A DNA stretch of 64,000 nt. Origin: Sphingobacterium arenae (lineage in GTDB: Bacteria; Bacteroidota; Bacteroidia; Sphingobacteriales; Sphingobacteriaceae). Under the pieces are notes generated by a model. The model searched no databases, was not told the DNA's origin, and was given only the letters and a program-made list of their open reading frames with translations. Below, piece after piece: positions 57,315-64,000 of the stretch (the first letter of the stretch is position 1; each line of letters begins with the position of its first letter). A program made the position numbers and the translations under genes. The stretch covers positions 753,922 to 817,921 of the forward strand of contig NZ_JACNYK010000001.1 of assembly GCF_014692505.1 (NCBI RefSeq), in the 5' to 3' direction.

Positions 57315-60300
57315 TGCATAAAGCCCTTGCCGGTATCACCTTCTTCTTTGTTTTTGTGACCCTTGCCCTTGCGCAAGAACCGCGTCAGATGATATCATTG
57401 GATGAAGACTGGCAAACTATTATGGACGAGGACGACTCGACCCGTTATCAAGGTTTTGAGCAGACGTCGTTTGTTGAAACGGACGACTGGAAATCGGTGG
57501 ATGTTCCACATAACTGGGATCAGTACGGCGGATACCGGCGCCTGCTCCGTGGAAATCAATTCGGGTACGCCTGGTATCGTAAAGAATTTACCATTCAGCA
57601 GAAACCTGAGGGAAAACGTTTTTACGTTTTTTTTGAAGGTGTAGGTTCTTATGCTACCGTGTGGTTGAATGGACAGCAGGTCGGATACCATGCCGGAGGA
57701 CGGACGACGTTTACCTTAGATGTAACGGATGCTATATACGCCGATGGACGCTCCAATTTATTGGCCGTACGTGCCGATCACCCGACGTTGATCCGGGATT
57801 TACCTTGGGTAGATGGCGGCGGCTCGGCCGAGCGTGGTTTTTCGGAGGGATCACAACCCATGGGAATCTTCCGGCCCGTTAGCCTCATCGTGAAAAATGA
57901 GGTTAATATCGCACCCTTTGGTGTGCATTATTGGAACGATGAAACGGCAGATGAAGACGGAGCGGAAATACAACAAACCGTAGAGATCGTGAATACCTCG
58001 AACCAAACTAGACGTTTGACTATCGTGACAAACATGCGAAATGCAAAGGGTAAAAAAATACACAGCAGTAAAGATGTGCTACAAATCGATGCACATATAA
58101 CGAGCGAGTTTCCGTTGTCAACCCTCCAGGTAGCTAAACCCACTCTCTGGGATACCGAAGATCCTTATTTGTATACGATGGAAACCATTGTCCAAGAGGG
58201 AAGACGTGTCCTTGATCGGATAGAAACACCCTATGGCATACGTGCGATACGCTGGCCCAAAGGCATAAAGCCGATTGGAACAAACCAACTACTTGTAAAT
58301 GGGAAGCCGGTGTTCATCCACGGTATTGCCGAATATGAACATAAATTAGGCGGTTCCCATGCTTTTACGGCAGAAGAGATAACCGCGCGGGTTCGGGATA
58401 TGAAAGCTTTGGGTTTCAATTCATTCCGGGATGCCCATCAGCCGCACAATCTTCGTTATCAACAGTTTTGGGATCAAAACGGTATCTTATTATGGACGCA
58501 GATGGCGGCGCATATCTGGTTTGACAACGAAGCGTTTCGAACGAATTTCAAGAATCTGCTCCGCGATTGGGTAAAAGAACGGAGAAATAGCCCCTCTGTT
58601 TTCCTTTGGGGTATCGAAAATGAAAGCACTTTACCGGAAGATTTTGCCAGAGAATGTATGGATATCATCCGTTCACTTGACCCTACAGCCTCTATCCAAC
58701 GTTTGGTGACCACCTGTAATGGCGGAGACGGTACGGATTGGGATGTGCCGCAAAACTGGACAGGAACTTATGGCGGGGATCACAACACCTATGGCGAAGA
58801 CTTAAAGCGTCAACTATTAGTTGGCGAGTATGGTGCTTGGCGCACATTGGAGCTCCACGCCGAGCCTCCTTATCTTCCGAACCACCCGGTCTATAGCGAA
58901 GCGCGCTTTACAGAGATTCTGGAGACTAAGCTGCGCTTAGCCGACTCTGTAAAAGATGAAGCGATCGGACATTACCAGTGGCTGTGGAACTCCCACGACA
59001 ACCCAGGAAGGATACAAGGAGGAGAGGGATTGCGGGACTTAGACAAGATCGGTCCGGTCAATTATAAAGGGTTATTGACCCCTTGGGGTGAGCCGACGGA
59101 CGCCTATTATATGTACCGGGCGCATTACAGTGATAAAAAGAATGACCCGATGGTGCACATCGCATCCCATACTTGGCCTAACCGTTGGTTGGAGCCGGGA
59201 GTGAAAGATGCGATTCGGATCTTTTCCAACTGTGAAGAAGTGGAGCTTTTCAACGATTTGGAAAATATTTCCTTGGGCGTGCAAAAGCATCCGGGCTTTG
59301 GCAAGCCATTTGAGTTTAATGGCGTCGATGTCCAATATAATGTACTCTACGCAGAAGGTAGAAACGGCGGTAAGACAGTCGTTCGGGATACCATTATCCT
59401 GTTCAACATGCCGCAGAGCCCGAATTTTGAGCAGATGCGCGACGTATCATCGACTTTATTGAAAGGAGATGCGGATGCCCATTACCTGTATCGCGTGAAC
59501 AGTGGCGGGCCGGCCTATACGGATGTATTTGATCAGGATTGGCTTGCGGATCAGCCCTACACAACGGAAGCAGGGTGGGGATCGTTATCCTGGGCGGATA
59601 ACTTTGATGATATCTCCTCGACTTTTGCTAGCCAAAGACGCATCTTCGACCCCATTAAAGGGGTGGCCGATTGGGCCCTATTCCAAACGTTTCGTTATGG
59701 TCTAGATCAACTGGCTTATCGTTTTGACCTACCTGACGGAACGTATCAGGTGGAGCTTTATTTTGCCGAACCTTGGGTTGGCGGTGCCGGATTGAAGAAT
59801 GGTACAGCGATGCGTCTTTTTGATGTGGCAATCAACAATGTCGTTCAAGAAAAAAATATCGATATATGGAAGGAAGTCGGGCATGATGCCGCACTGAAAC
59901 GTAGCTATGAAGTAATGGTAGAGGGCGGGCAGCTAACGGTTCATTTCCCACATGTAGCAGCCGGACAAGCCGTTATTCAGGCGATTGCCATTGCTTCGGC
60001 GGATGCACAATCTGAAAACGAGAAAAAATTCACGCACTTTAATGCGGAGGTGAAAGCAGGAGCAGGTTCGAAAATAGAACGATGGATGGATATCGGGCAG
60101 ACCTACGACACGGTGCAACAGCTGTCTTTCCACAAATTGCCGGGCTACCTTTATGGAGCGGACTATTTCACACGAAGCGGGAGTAGAGAAGATTTGTCTC
60201 TAACTTTCCGCCACCCTACGAATTTCTATCTTCTAACAAATGAAGAGCCAGCAGGTTACGAATTTATGGGGGACTCTGTCATGAATAATAAAGGAACCCA

Positions 60301-60808
60301 TTACCAGATATACCGTAAAGTATTAGATGCAGGTGAGATTGTACAAGTACCCAAAGAGACCGTGGCCGACTTGGTGGTGTTCCAGCAACAGAGCGGCTTG
60401 CAGCCCGCGTTCGATTTGAAAGAGTCGGTAAGCTATAAAGCTCATGAAGCGTCAAATTACGAGAATATGCGGAAAATACACTTCCAGAAAAGCGATCGCT
60501 TACAGTATACTGATAATGATGGCTGGATGGAGTTTGAAATAAAAGTAGGCGTCGCAGACGTATACGCTTTGATGTTAAAATACCATAACGCATCCAAAGA
60601 GACAAGAGAGGCGACCATTGAATTAATTACAATGGATGATGTGGTTTTGAAGCCAGCAGAAACAGTTCGTTTAGAACCCACACGAGAAGGTAAATGGAAC
60701 TATATTGATACCGACACCGGAACGATGATCAATGCAGGGACTTATCGCATAAGGGTTAAATCTATAGACGCCAAGGATATTTATATTGATGCTGTTGATG
60801 TTAAGTAG
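57314..60808 (+). CDS. GH2 beta-galactosidase-like enzyme with malectin and C-terminal sandwich domains
   Basis: 1164 residues; signal ends L-A-L-A-Q. Order: GH2 sugar-binding sandwich (about 28-190), Ig-like (about 195-300), TIM barrel (about 305-610), DUF4982-like sandwich (about 615-715), malectin domain (about 725-895; Y-F-A-E-P-W, A-I-A-I), and a C-terminal CBM6/35-like sandwich (about 1030-1164) ending I-D-A-V-D-V-K. Acid/base Glu437 after Asn436 (W-G-I-E-N-E-S) and nucleophile Glu505 (V-G-E-Y-G). Beta-galactosidase or beta-glucuronidase activity is possible. It starts on the last base of GH95's stop, so expression is coupled. Confidence 0.9.
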   Translation: MHKALAGITFFFVFVTLALAQEPRQMISLDEDWQTIMDEDDSTRYQGFEQTSFVETDDWKSVDVPHNWDQYGGYRRLLRGNQFGYAWYRKEFTIQQKPEGKRFYVFFEGVGSYATVWLNGQQVGYHAGGRTTFTLDVTDAIYADGRSNLLAVRADHPTLIRDLPWVDGGGSAERGFSEGSQPMGIFRPVSLIVKNEVNIAPFGVHYWNDETADEDGAEIQQTVEIVNTSNQTRRLTIVTNMRNAKGKKIHSSKDVLQIDAHITSEFPLSTLQVAKPTLWDTEDPYLYTMETIVQEGRRVLDRIETPYGIRAIRWPKGIKPIGTNQLLVNGKPVFIHGIAEYEHKLGGSHAFTAEEITARVRDMKALGFNSFRDAHQPHNLRYQQFWDQNGILLWTQMAAHIWFDNEAFRTNFKNLLRDWVKERRNSPSVFLWGIENESTLPEDFARECMDIIRSLDPTASIQRLVTTCNGGDGTDWDVPQNWTGTYGGDHNTYGEDLKRQLLVGEYGAWRTLELHAEPPYLPNHPVYSEARFTEILETKLRLADSVKDEAIGHYQWLWNSHDNPGRIQGGEGLRDLDKIGPVNYKGLLTPWGEPTDAYYMYRAHYSDKKNDPMVHIASHTWPNRWLEPGVKDAIRIFSNCEEVELFNDLENISLGVQKHPGFGKPFEFNGVDVQYNVLYAEGRNGGKTVVRDTIILFNMPQSPNFEQMRDVSSTLLKGDADAHYLYRVNSGGPAYTDVFDQDWLADQPYTTEAGWGSLSWADNFDDISSTFASQRRIFDPIKGVADWALFQTFRYGLDQLAYRFDLPDGTYQVELYFAEPWVGGAGLKNGTAMRLFDVAINNVVQEKNIDIWKEVGHDAALKRSYEVMVEGGQLTVHFPHVAAGQAVIQAIAIASADAQSENEKKFTHFNAEVKAGAGSKIERWMDIGQTYDTVQQLSFHKLPGYLYGADYFTRSGSREDLSLTFRHPTNFYLLTNEEPAGYEFMGDSVMNNKGTHYQIYRKVLDAGEIVQVPKETVADLVVFQQQSGLQPAFDLKESVSYKAHEASNYENMRKIHFQKSDRLQYTDNDGWMEFEIKVGVADVYALMLKYHNASKETREATIELITMDDVVLKPAETVRLEPTREGKWNYIDTDTGTMINAGTYRIRVKSIDAKDIYIDAVDVK

Positions 60809-60810
60809 TC

Positions 60811-60835
60811 TTTCTTTTTTTTAGAAAAAAAGAAA
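60811..60835 (+). terminator. AT-only hairpin after the glycosidase operon
   Basis: TTTCTTTTTTT and AAAAAAAGAAA form a perfect stem three bases after the GH2 stop codon. It is a weak or alternative terminator, as no GC pairs but the C-G are present. Confidence 0.5.
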
Positions 60836-60845
60836 TAAAAAAATC

Positions 60846-60920
60846 GTCGCTTCGGATATTTGAGAGGGATTGTTTGTGCTAAGGATGAGTTTCTACAGAC
60901 CTCAAACATCCGGATGCGAC
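60846..60920. repeat. Imperfect fold-back element A
   Basis: Arms at about 60846-60867 and 60900-60920 (GTCGC/GCGAC, TCGGAT/ATCCGG, TTTGAG/CTCAAA) pair over about 20 positions with a few mismatches and bulges. Lies in the 450-base gene-free gap between the GH2 gene and the AraC gene. Confidence 0.6.
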
Positions 60921-61089
60921 CCTTTGTGTTAATTGGGGGATAATACAATAATGTATGGTGTGTTAGCGCTTCTTTATAAAGATAATAGAATATCGTTCTT
61001 TCGGTTTCGAAGATAGCTATTAAACAAACATATAAGGCTAACACGAATGTAGACACCTACGCACGCGGAACGCGGGCTAAAACGGCCTT

Positions 61090-61205
61090 GTATCGTTCGG
61101 CGGCCATCTTTGAGCAGGCTATTCCGTAAAAAAACAGAATAATGTCTGAACGAAGTGAGTTTTATTCTGTTTAGGAATAGACAAACAAAGATAGCCGAAC
61201 TATAC
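61090..61205. repeat. Long fold-back element B (about 116 bases)
   Basis: Four successive paired blocks form a near-complete hairpin: GTATCGTTCGGC/GCCGAACTATAC (outer), ATCTTTG/CAAAGAT, CTATTCC/GGAATAG and AAACAGAATAA/TTATTCTGTTT (inner), with a 19-base loop at 61143-61161. No coding potential. It has the look of a REP-like or non-autonomous mobile repeat; only one copy is in this window. Confidence 0.7.
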
Positions 61206-61223
61206 TCAGCCTTGACTTTTTGT

Positions 61224-61249
61224 CCCCTTTTTTGTCAAGAAAAAAGGGG
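61224..61249 (-). terminator. Terminator of the AraC-type regulator gene
   Basis: CCCCTTTTTT at 61224-61233 and AAAAAAGGGG at 61240-61249, a perfect 10-base-pair stem with loop GTCAAG, 10 bases beyond the regulator's stop codon. Works best for the - strand gene, where the second arm gives six T. Confidence 0.75.
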
Positions 61250-61258
61250 TAGAAAGAA

Positions 61259-62134
61259 CTAATTACGATTAAGATATCTCTTTTTATACTCTAATGGTGT
61301 CAACCCCATAACCTTTTTAAAATGGCGGTAGAAATTTGATACGTTATTAAAACCACATTCGAAGCAGATCACTTCGGTCGGCATTTTATTTTCGACAAGT
61401 AGACGGCAAGCGTGGCTGATACGGATTTCCACTAAGAAATCATAATACGTTTTCCGTGTCATCATCTTAAAATATCGACAAAAAGAGGTGATACTCAGGT
61501 TGGCGATATTGGCAACCTCTTCCAAGGTAATGTCGTTTCTGTAATGCGTATGGGTGTAATTAAAAATATTGTTTAGACGGATGTTATCCGCTTCATTGGA
61601 TTGATGAAAGGTTGTCTGGGTTTTGACGATGGTTTCACATTCATCACTTTCAGCAATCGTTTTTAAAATCTGCAATAAGGAGATGACCCTACCCAGCCCA
61701 GTTTCGTTCACACAATCATGCATGAGTTGAGCGACAAGACGTCTGGTTTCCCCCTTAATAAGCAAGCCACTTTTGGCTTTTTCAAATAACCTAGGAATTA
61801 AGTAAGATTCTGGAAGTTGGAGTAATTGCTTGCCCATACAGTCCGGGAGAAACTGTAATACGATCGCTTCGATGTTGTAATCTGGATTATTCTGGAAATA
61901 CTCATCCTTGCATCGCCATGCGTGTGATAGCTTTTCACCCACCAAGATAATTTCGTCCGCTGCAAATTGACTGATATTATCCCCTATAAAACGAATACCT
62001 TCGCCACGGATAGTATAATGCAGCTCTAGTTCTGCATGGTAGTGCCACACATTCCCAAAATTTGGCATGATATCATGACGAGCGGAAAATGAGCTTTCCA
62101 ATTCTGCCGGAAGTTTTCGATATAAAGGTTTCAT
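61259..62134 (-). CDS. AraC-family transcriptional regulator
   Basis: 291 residues. N-terminal cupin sensor domain (about 20-95, H-Y-H-A-E-L-E-L-H-Y-T-I-R-G-E-G) and C-terminal double helix-turn-helix (about 184-287; T-L-E-E-V-A-N-I-A-N-L-S, then the signature A-C-R-L-L through G-F-N-N-V-S-N-F-Y-R-H-F-K). Such regulators respond to a small ligand, often a sugar. Lying between the glycosidase operon and the DUF3826-susC unit, and divergent from the latter, it is the best candidate regulator of the second glycan locus. No hybrid two-component sensor is seen here. Confidence 0.92.
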   Translation of the reverse strand: MKPLYRKLPAELESSFSARHDIMPNFGNVWHYHAELELHYTIRGEGIRFIGDNISQFAADEIILVGEKLSHAWRCKDEYFQNNPDYNIEAIVLQFLPDCMGKQLLQLPESYLIPRLFEKAKSGLLIKGETRRLVAQLMHDCVNETGLGRVISLLQILKTIAESDECETIVKTQTTFHQSNEADNIRLNNIFNYTHTHYRNDITLEEVANIANLSITSFCRYFKMMTRKTYYDFLVEIRISHACRLLVENKMPTEVICFECGFNNVSNFYRHFKKVMGLTPLEYKKRYLNRN

Positions 62135-62798
62135 ATGTATACCATTTGTCTTTTAAAGGCCATATGGAATGTCCAGACGATATTCATCGGTGTTTGTATT
62201 TGATAATCATTGACATTTCATACTATTAACCAAATAATTTATGGCAGATATGTTATGTACGATTCTTGTTTCAGTTTTCGAATATAGGGTTTTTATTTCT
62301 TTTTCTATGGCAATATGCTATAATGAAAGGAGATTGTTACAAGCCAGTCCAATTTATTTTAAGCTTGAGGATATTCGCCATAGATGCCGGTTTTTCGATT
62401 GACCTACAGGTAAATACAAAATTGCTTATTAATATGATTTGCAACTTTTAGGTGTGATAAAGACCCGGGTTCTGATGTTAAGATAAAACTACGCCTTCAA
62501 ATGTCGTAACATATTGTTAAATCTTGGATGATAATATATTATAGTGATTGGATAAATTAACACATTATTAACATGATAATATTATGTTATTTTGATCTTG
62601 CGATTAGTTACAGTTTCAGCTGTCGTGAAATGTTTTAACGTTAATCGATTGTTTTTTAGGGTATTGTCGATGAGAAGTGTGAGAATTGAAAGTATAGATT
62701 TCGTATTGCCTGTTGCTCAATGAATGCTTGATTTATGTACTTTTTTAACAGTCGGTTTATCTATAAGATATAAAAAAATAATATAATCATTGCTATAT
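62135..62798. other. Gene-free regulatory region between AraC regulator and DUF3826 gene
   Basis: About 660 AT-rich bases between divergent genes. A 61-codon frame at 62266-62451 has no sign of being a gene. A 19-base imperfect palindrome AACATGATAATATTATGTT lies at 62570-62588. A weak promoter-like TTG-N22-TACTTTTT ends near 62745 before the DUF3826 gene. Confidence 0.5.
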
Positions 62799-63446
62799 AT
62801 GAAAGTTAATATGAAATGGTTCGCGGGGATACTATTGATGTTTTTTGTCGGAAAAGGATTTGCACAAACCGAGGAAGAAAAGTACCTTCAAGTCATTACG
62901 GAACGATCGGATAAAATTGTGACGACTTTGGGTATTACGGATTCGGTAAAATATAATCAAGTACGCGATGTGTTGGTTAACCAGTACGCTACATTAAATG
63001 CGCACCACGAGAATCGGGAAGCAGAAATTAAAAAGCTCAAAGGCACTTTTGCTGGACAGAAGGAGGCACTCGAGGAGGAACGTACGAAGTATGAAGCGAA
63101 GGAAGATGCTGCTCTTCGGGAGATACATCATACCTTTTTGGAAGCTTTGGGTAATTTGATACAATCCGAGCAAATAGAAAAGATTAAAGACGGCATGACA
63201 TACGGCGTATTGCCGTTGACTTATGGTGCTTATCAGGATATGATACCGAGCTTAACCAGCGAGCAAAAAGCGAGAATTCTGGTTTATTTAACGGAGGCGC
63301 GGGAGCTGGCCATGGATGCTCCAGGCTCCAAAGAAAAGCATGGCGTATTTGGGAAATATAAAGGGCGAATTAATAATTATCTGTCTTCCGAAGGTTATAA
63401 CCTGAAAGAAGAAGGAGACAGATGGGCAGAACGCCGTGCAAAGTAG
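62799..63446 (+). CDS. DUF3826 family secreted protein
   Basis: 215 residues from ATG 62799 (a TTG at 62790 and an ATG at 62811 are alternatives). Signal peptide ends G-F-A-Q. The rest is mainly helical with a long charged stretch (about 60-115, E-I-K-K-L-K-G...Y-E-A-K-E-D) and conserved-looking blocks D-G-M-T-Y-G-V-L and A-R-E-L-A-M-D-A-P-G-S-K-E-K-H. I recognize it as DUF3826, which is often seen in pectin-type loci of Bacteroidota; its function is unknown. The SusC gene follows after 56 bases. Confidence 0.8.
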   Translation: MKVNMKWFAGILLMFFVGKGFAQTEEEKYLQVITERSDKIVTTLGITDSVKYNQVRDVLVNQYATLNAHHENREAEIKKLKGTFAGQKEALEEERTKYEAKEDAALREIHHTFLEALGNLIQSEQIEKIKDGMTYGVLPLTYGAYQDMIPSLTSEQKARILVYLTEARELAMDAPGSKEKHGVFGKYKGRINNYLSSEGYNLKEEGDRWAERRAK

Positions 63447-63502
63447 GCCCTAATTAAAGTACCCCTAATTTTAATAGTATAGAATAGAGAATCAGATAAA
63501 CC

Positions 63503-64000
63503 ATGAAGAGTCAATTTTTATTACTTTGCCCTTTCTTTGCTGTAGCACCGTTGCAGATGACAATGGCTACGGTACCGAATGATCATGAGGCAGTTCATGC
63601 CGATCTTTTCGTAAACGTAACCGGTAAAGTCTCGGATCCGGAAGGAAATCCGGTGATTGGAGCCACTGTTGCCATAAAAGGAACAACAACGGGCACCAAA
63701 ACAGATGTCGATGGTATATTTAGAATAAATTTACCACAGGGAGATGAGATATTAGTGATTAGCTACGTAGGTTATAAGACCATTGAATATCCAGTAAATA
63801 AGCAGACGAATGTAGAGATAACATTAGAACCTGCCGATGCACTAGATGAGGTGGTGGTTGTGGGATACGGCACGCAAAAGAAAGCGCACCTGACGGGTTC
63901 AGTGGAGACGGTAGACATGGAAGCGATAGAGGACCTGCCGGCGACTAATATCGGGGCTGCGCTAGCAGGACGTTTAGTCGGTGTTGATATTTCGGGAGGT
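63503..64000 (+). CDS. SusC/RagA family TonB-dependent transporter, N-terminal part (3' end outside window)
   Basis: 166 codons from ATG 63503, open to the window end. Signal peptide about 1-21 (M-K-S-Q-F-L-L-L). Carboxypeptidase-regulatory-like domain about 39-118: V-T-G-K-V-S-D-P-E-G-N-P-V-I-G-A-T-V with I-S-Y-V-G-Y. Then the Ton-box-like D-E-V-V-V-V-G-Y-G-T-Q-K-K (about 115-128) and the plug start L-T-G-S-V-E-T-V with A-L-A-G-R-L-V-G-V-D-I. This is the canonical SusC layout; a SusD gene is expected just beyond the window. It is probably the importer of the second glycan locus. Confidence 0.93.
   Translation, partial: MKSQFLLLCPFFAVAPLQMTMATVPNDHEAVHADLFVNVTGKVSDPEGNPVIGATVAIKGTTTGTKTDVDGIFRINLPQGDEILVISYVGYKTIEYPVNKQTNVEITLEPADALDEVVVVGYGTQKKAHLTGSVETVDMEAIEDLPATNIGAALAGRLVGVDISGG

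Noticed and set aside
62266..62451. 61-codon frame in the AraC-DUF3826 gap
   Set aside because: Short, aromatic-rich, no ribosome site, not followed by any cotranscribed gene; probably chance in AT-rich DNA.

Overview
The window looks like a chromosomal segment of a Bacteroidota bacterium, most likely a member of the Sphingobacteriaceae (Sphingobacterium/Pedobacter/Parapedobacter type). This rests on the several SusC/SusD outer-membrane uptake pairs embedded in glycoside hydrolase clusters, on a promoter of the Bacteroidota type (TTTG-N19-TAnnTTTG) in front of atpD, on the near absence of Shine-Dalgarno sequences, and on a split ATP synthase operon with atpD-atpC on their own. The genus is an inference; no rRNA gene is present.

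Region 1 (1-23069, + strand) is a polysaccharide utilization locus for alpha-mannosides, probably N-glycan- or mannan-type. It carries the C-terminal part of a GH38 alpha-mannosidase (cut by the window edge), a GH92, a GH2 beta-mannosidase/exo-glucosaminidase-like enzyme and a second GH92. These are followed by SusD, a lipocalin-like lipoprotein, a DUF4961-like lipoprotein, SusC, a second SusD and a second SusC. Closely spaced behind the last SusC are a small secreted protein, a divergent Lgt-like (prolipoprotein diacylglyceryl transferase family) membrane protein and an S41 protease lipoprotein. The run ends at a convergent terminator (23069-23099).

Region 2 (23098-37589, - strand) is one long operon for branched-chain amino acid synthesis, transcribed in the order ilvE, ilvD, ilvB, ilvN, a DinB-like gene, ilvC, leuC, leuD, a double-ATPase ABC protein, leuB, leuA, yraN, ilvA. 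Every step from threonine or pyruvate to Ile, Val and Leu is present. Three genes outside the pathway (DinB-like, ABC ATPase, YraN) ride along.

Region 3 (37848-39797, - strand) is atpD-atpC with a textbook promoter and a terminator. Region 4 (39885-48382, - strand) is a SusC-SusD pair closed by a perfect-stem terminator, then a Tat-exported phosphocholine-type phospholipase C, and further right a small membrane-anchored coiled-coil protein.

Region 5 (48500-64000, mainly + strand) is a second utilization locus, probably for pectin-type or other plant side-chain glycans. It is a tight five-gene operon: a TIM-barrel glycosidase of uncertain family, an MGH1-like (alpha/alpha)6 hydrolase, a GH28 polygalacturonase-like enzyme, a GH95 fucosidase/galactosidase with an inserted beta-sandwich domain, and a multidomain GH2 with a malectin domain. 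Then come two fold-back intergenic elements, an AraC-type regulator on the - strand, a DUF3826 protein and the start of another SusC that runs off the window. No rRNA, tRNA, CRISPR array, insertion sequence or phage gene was seen.
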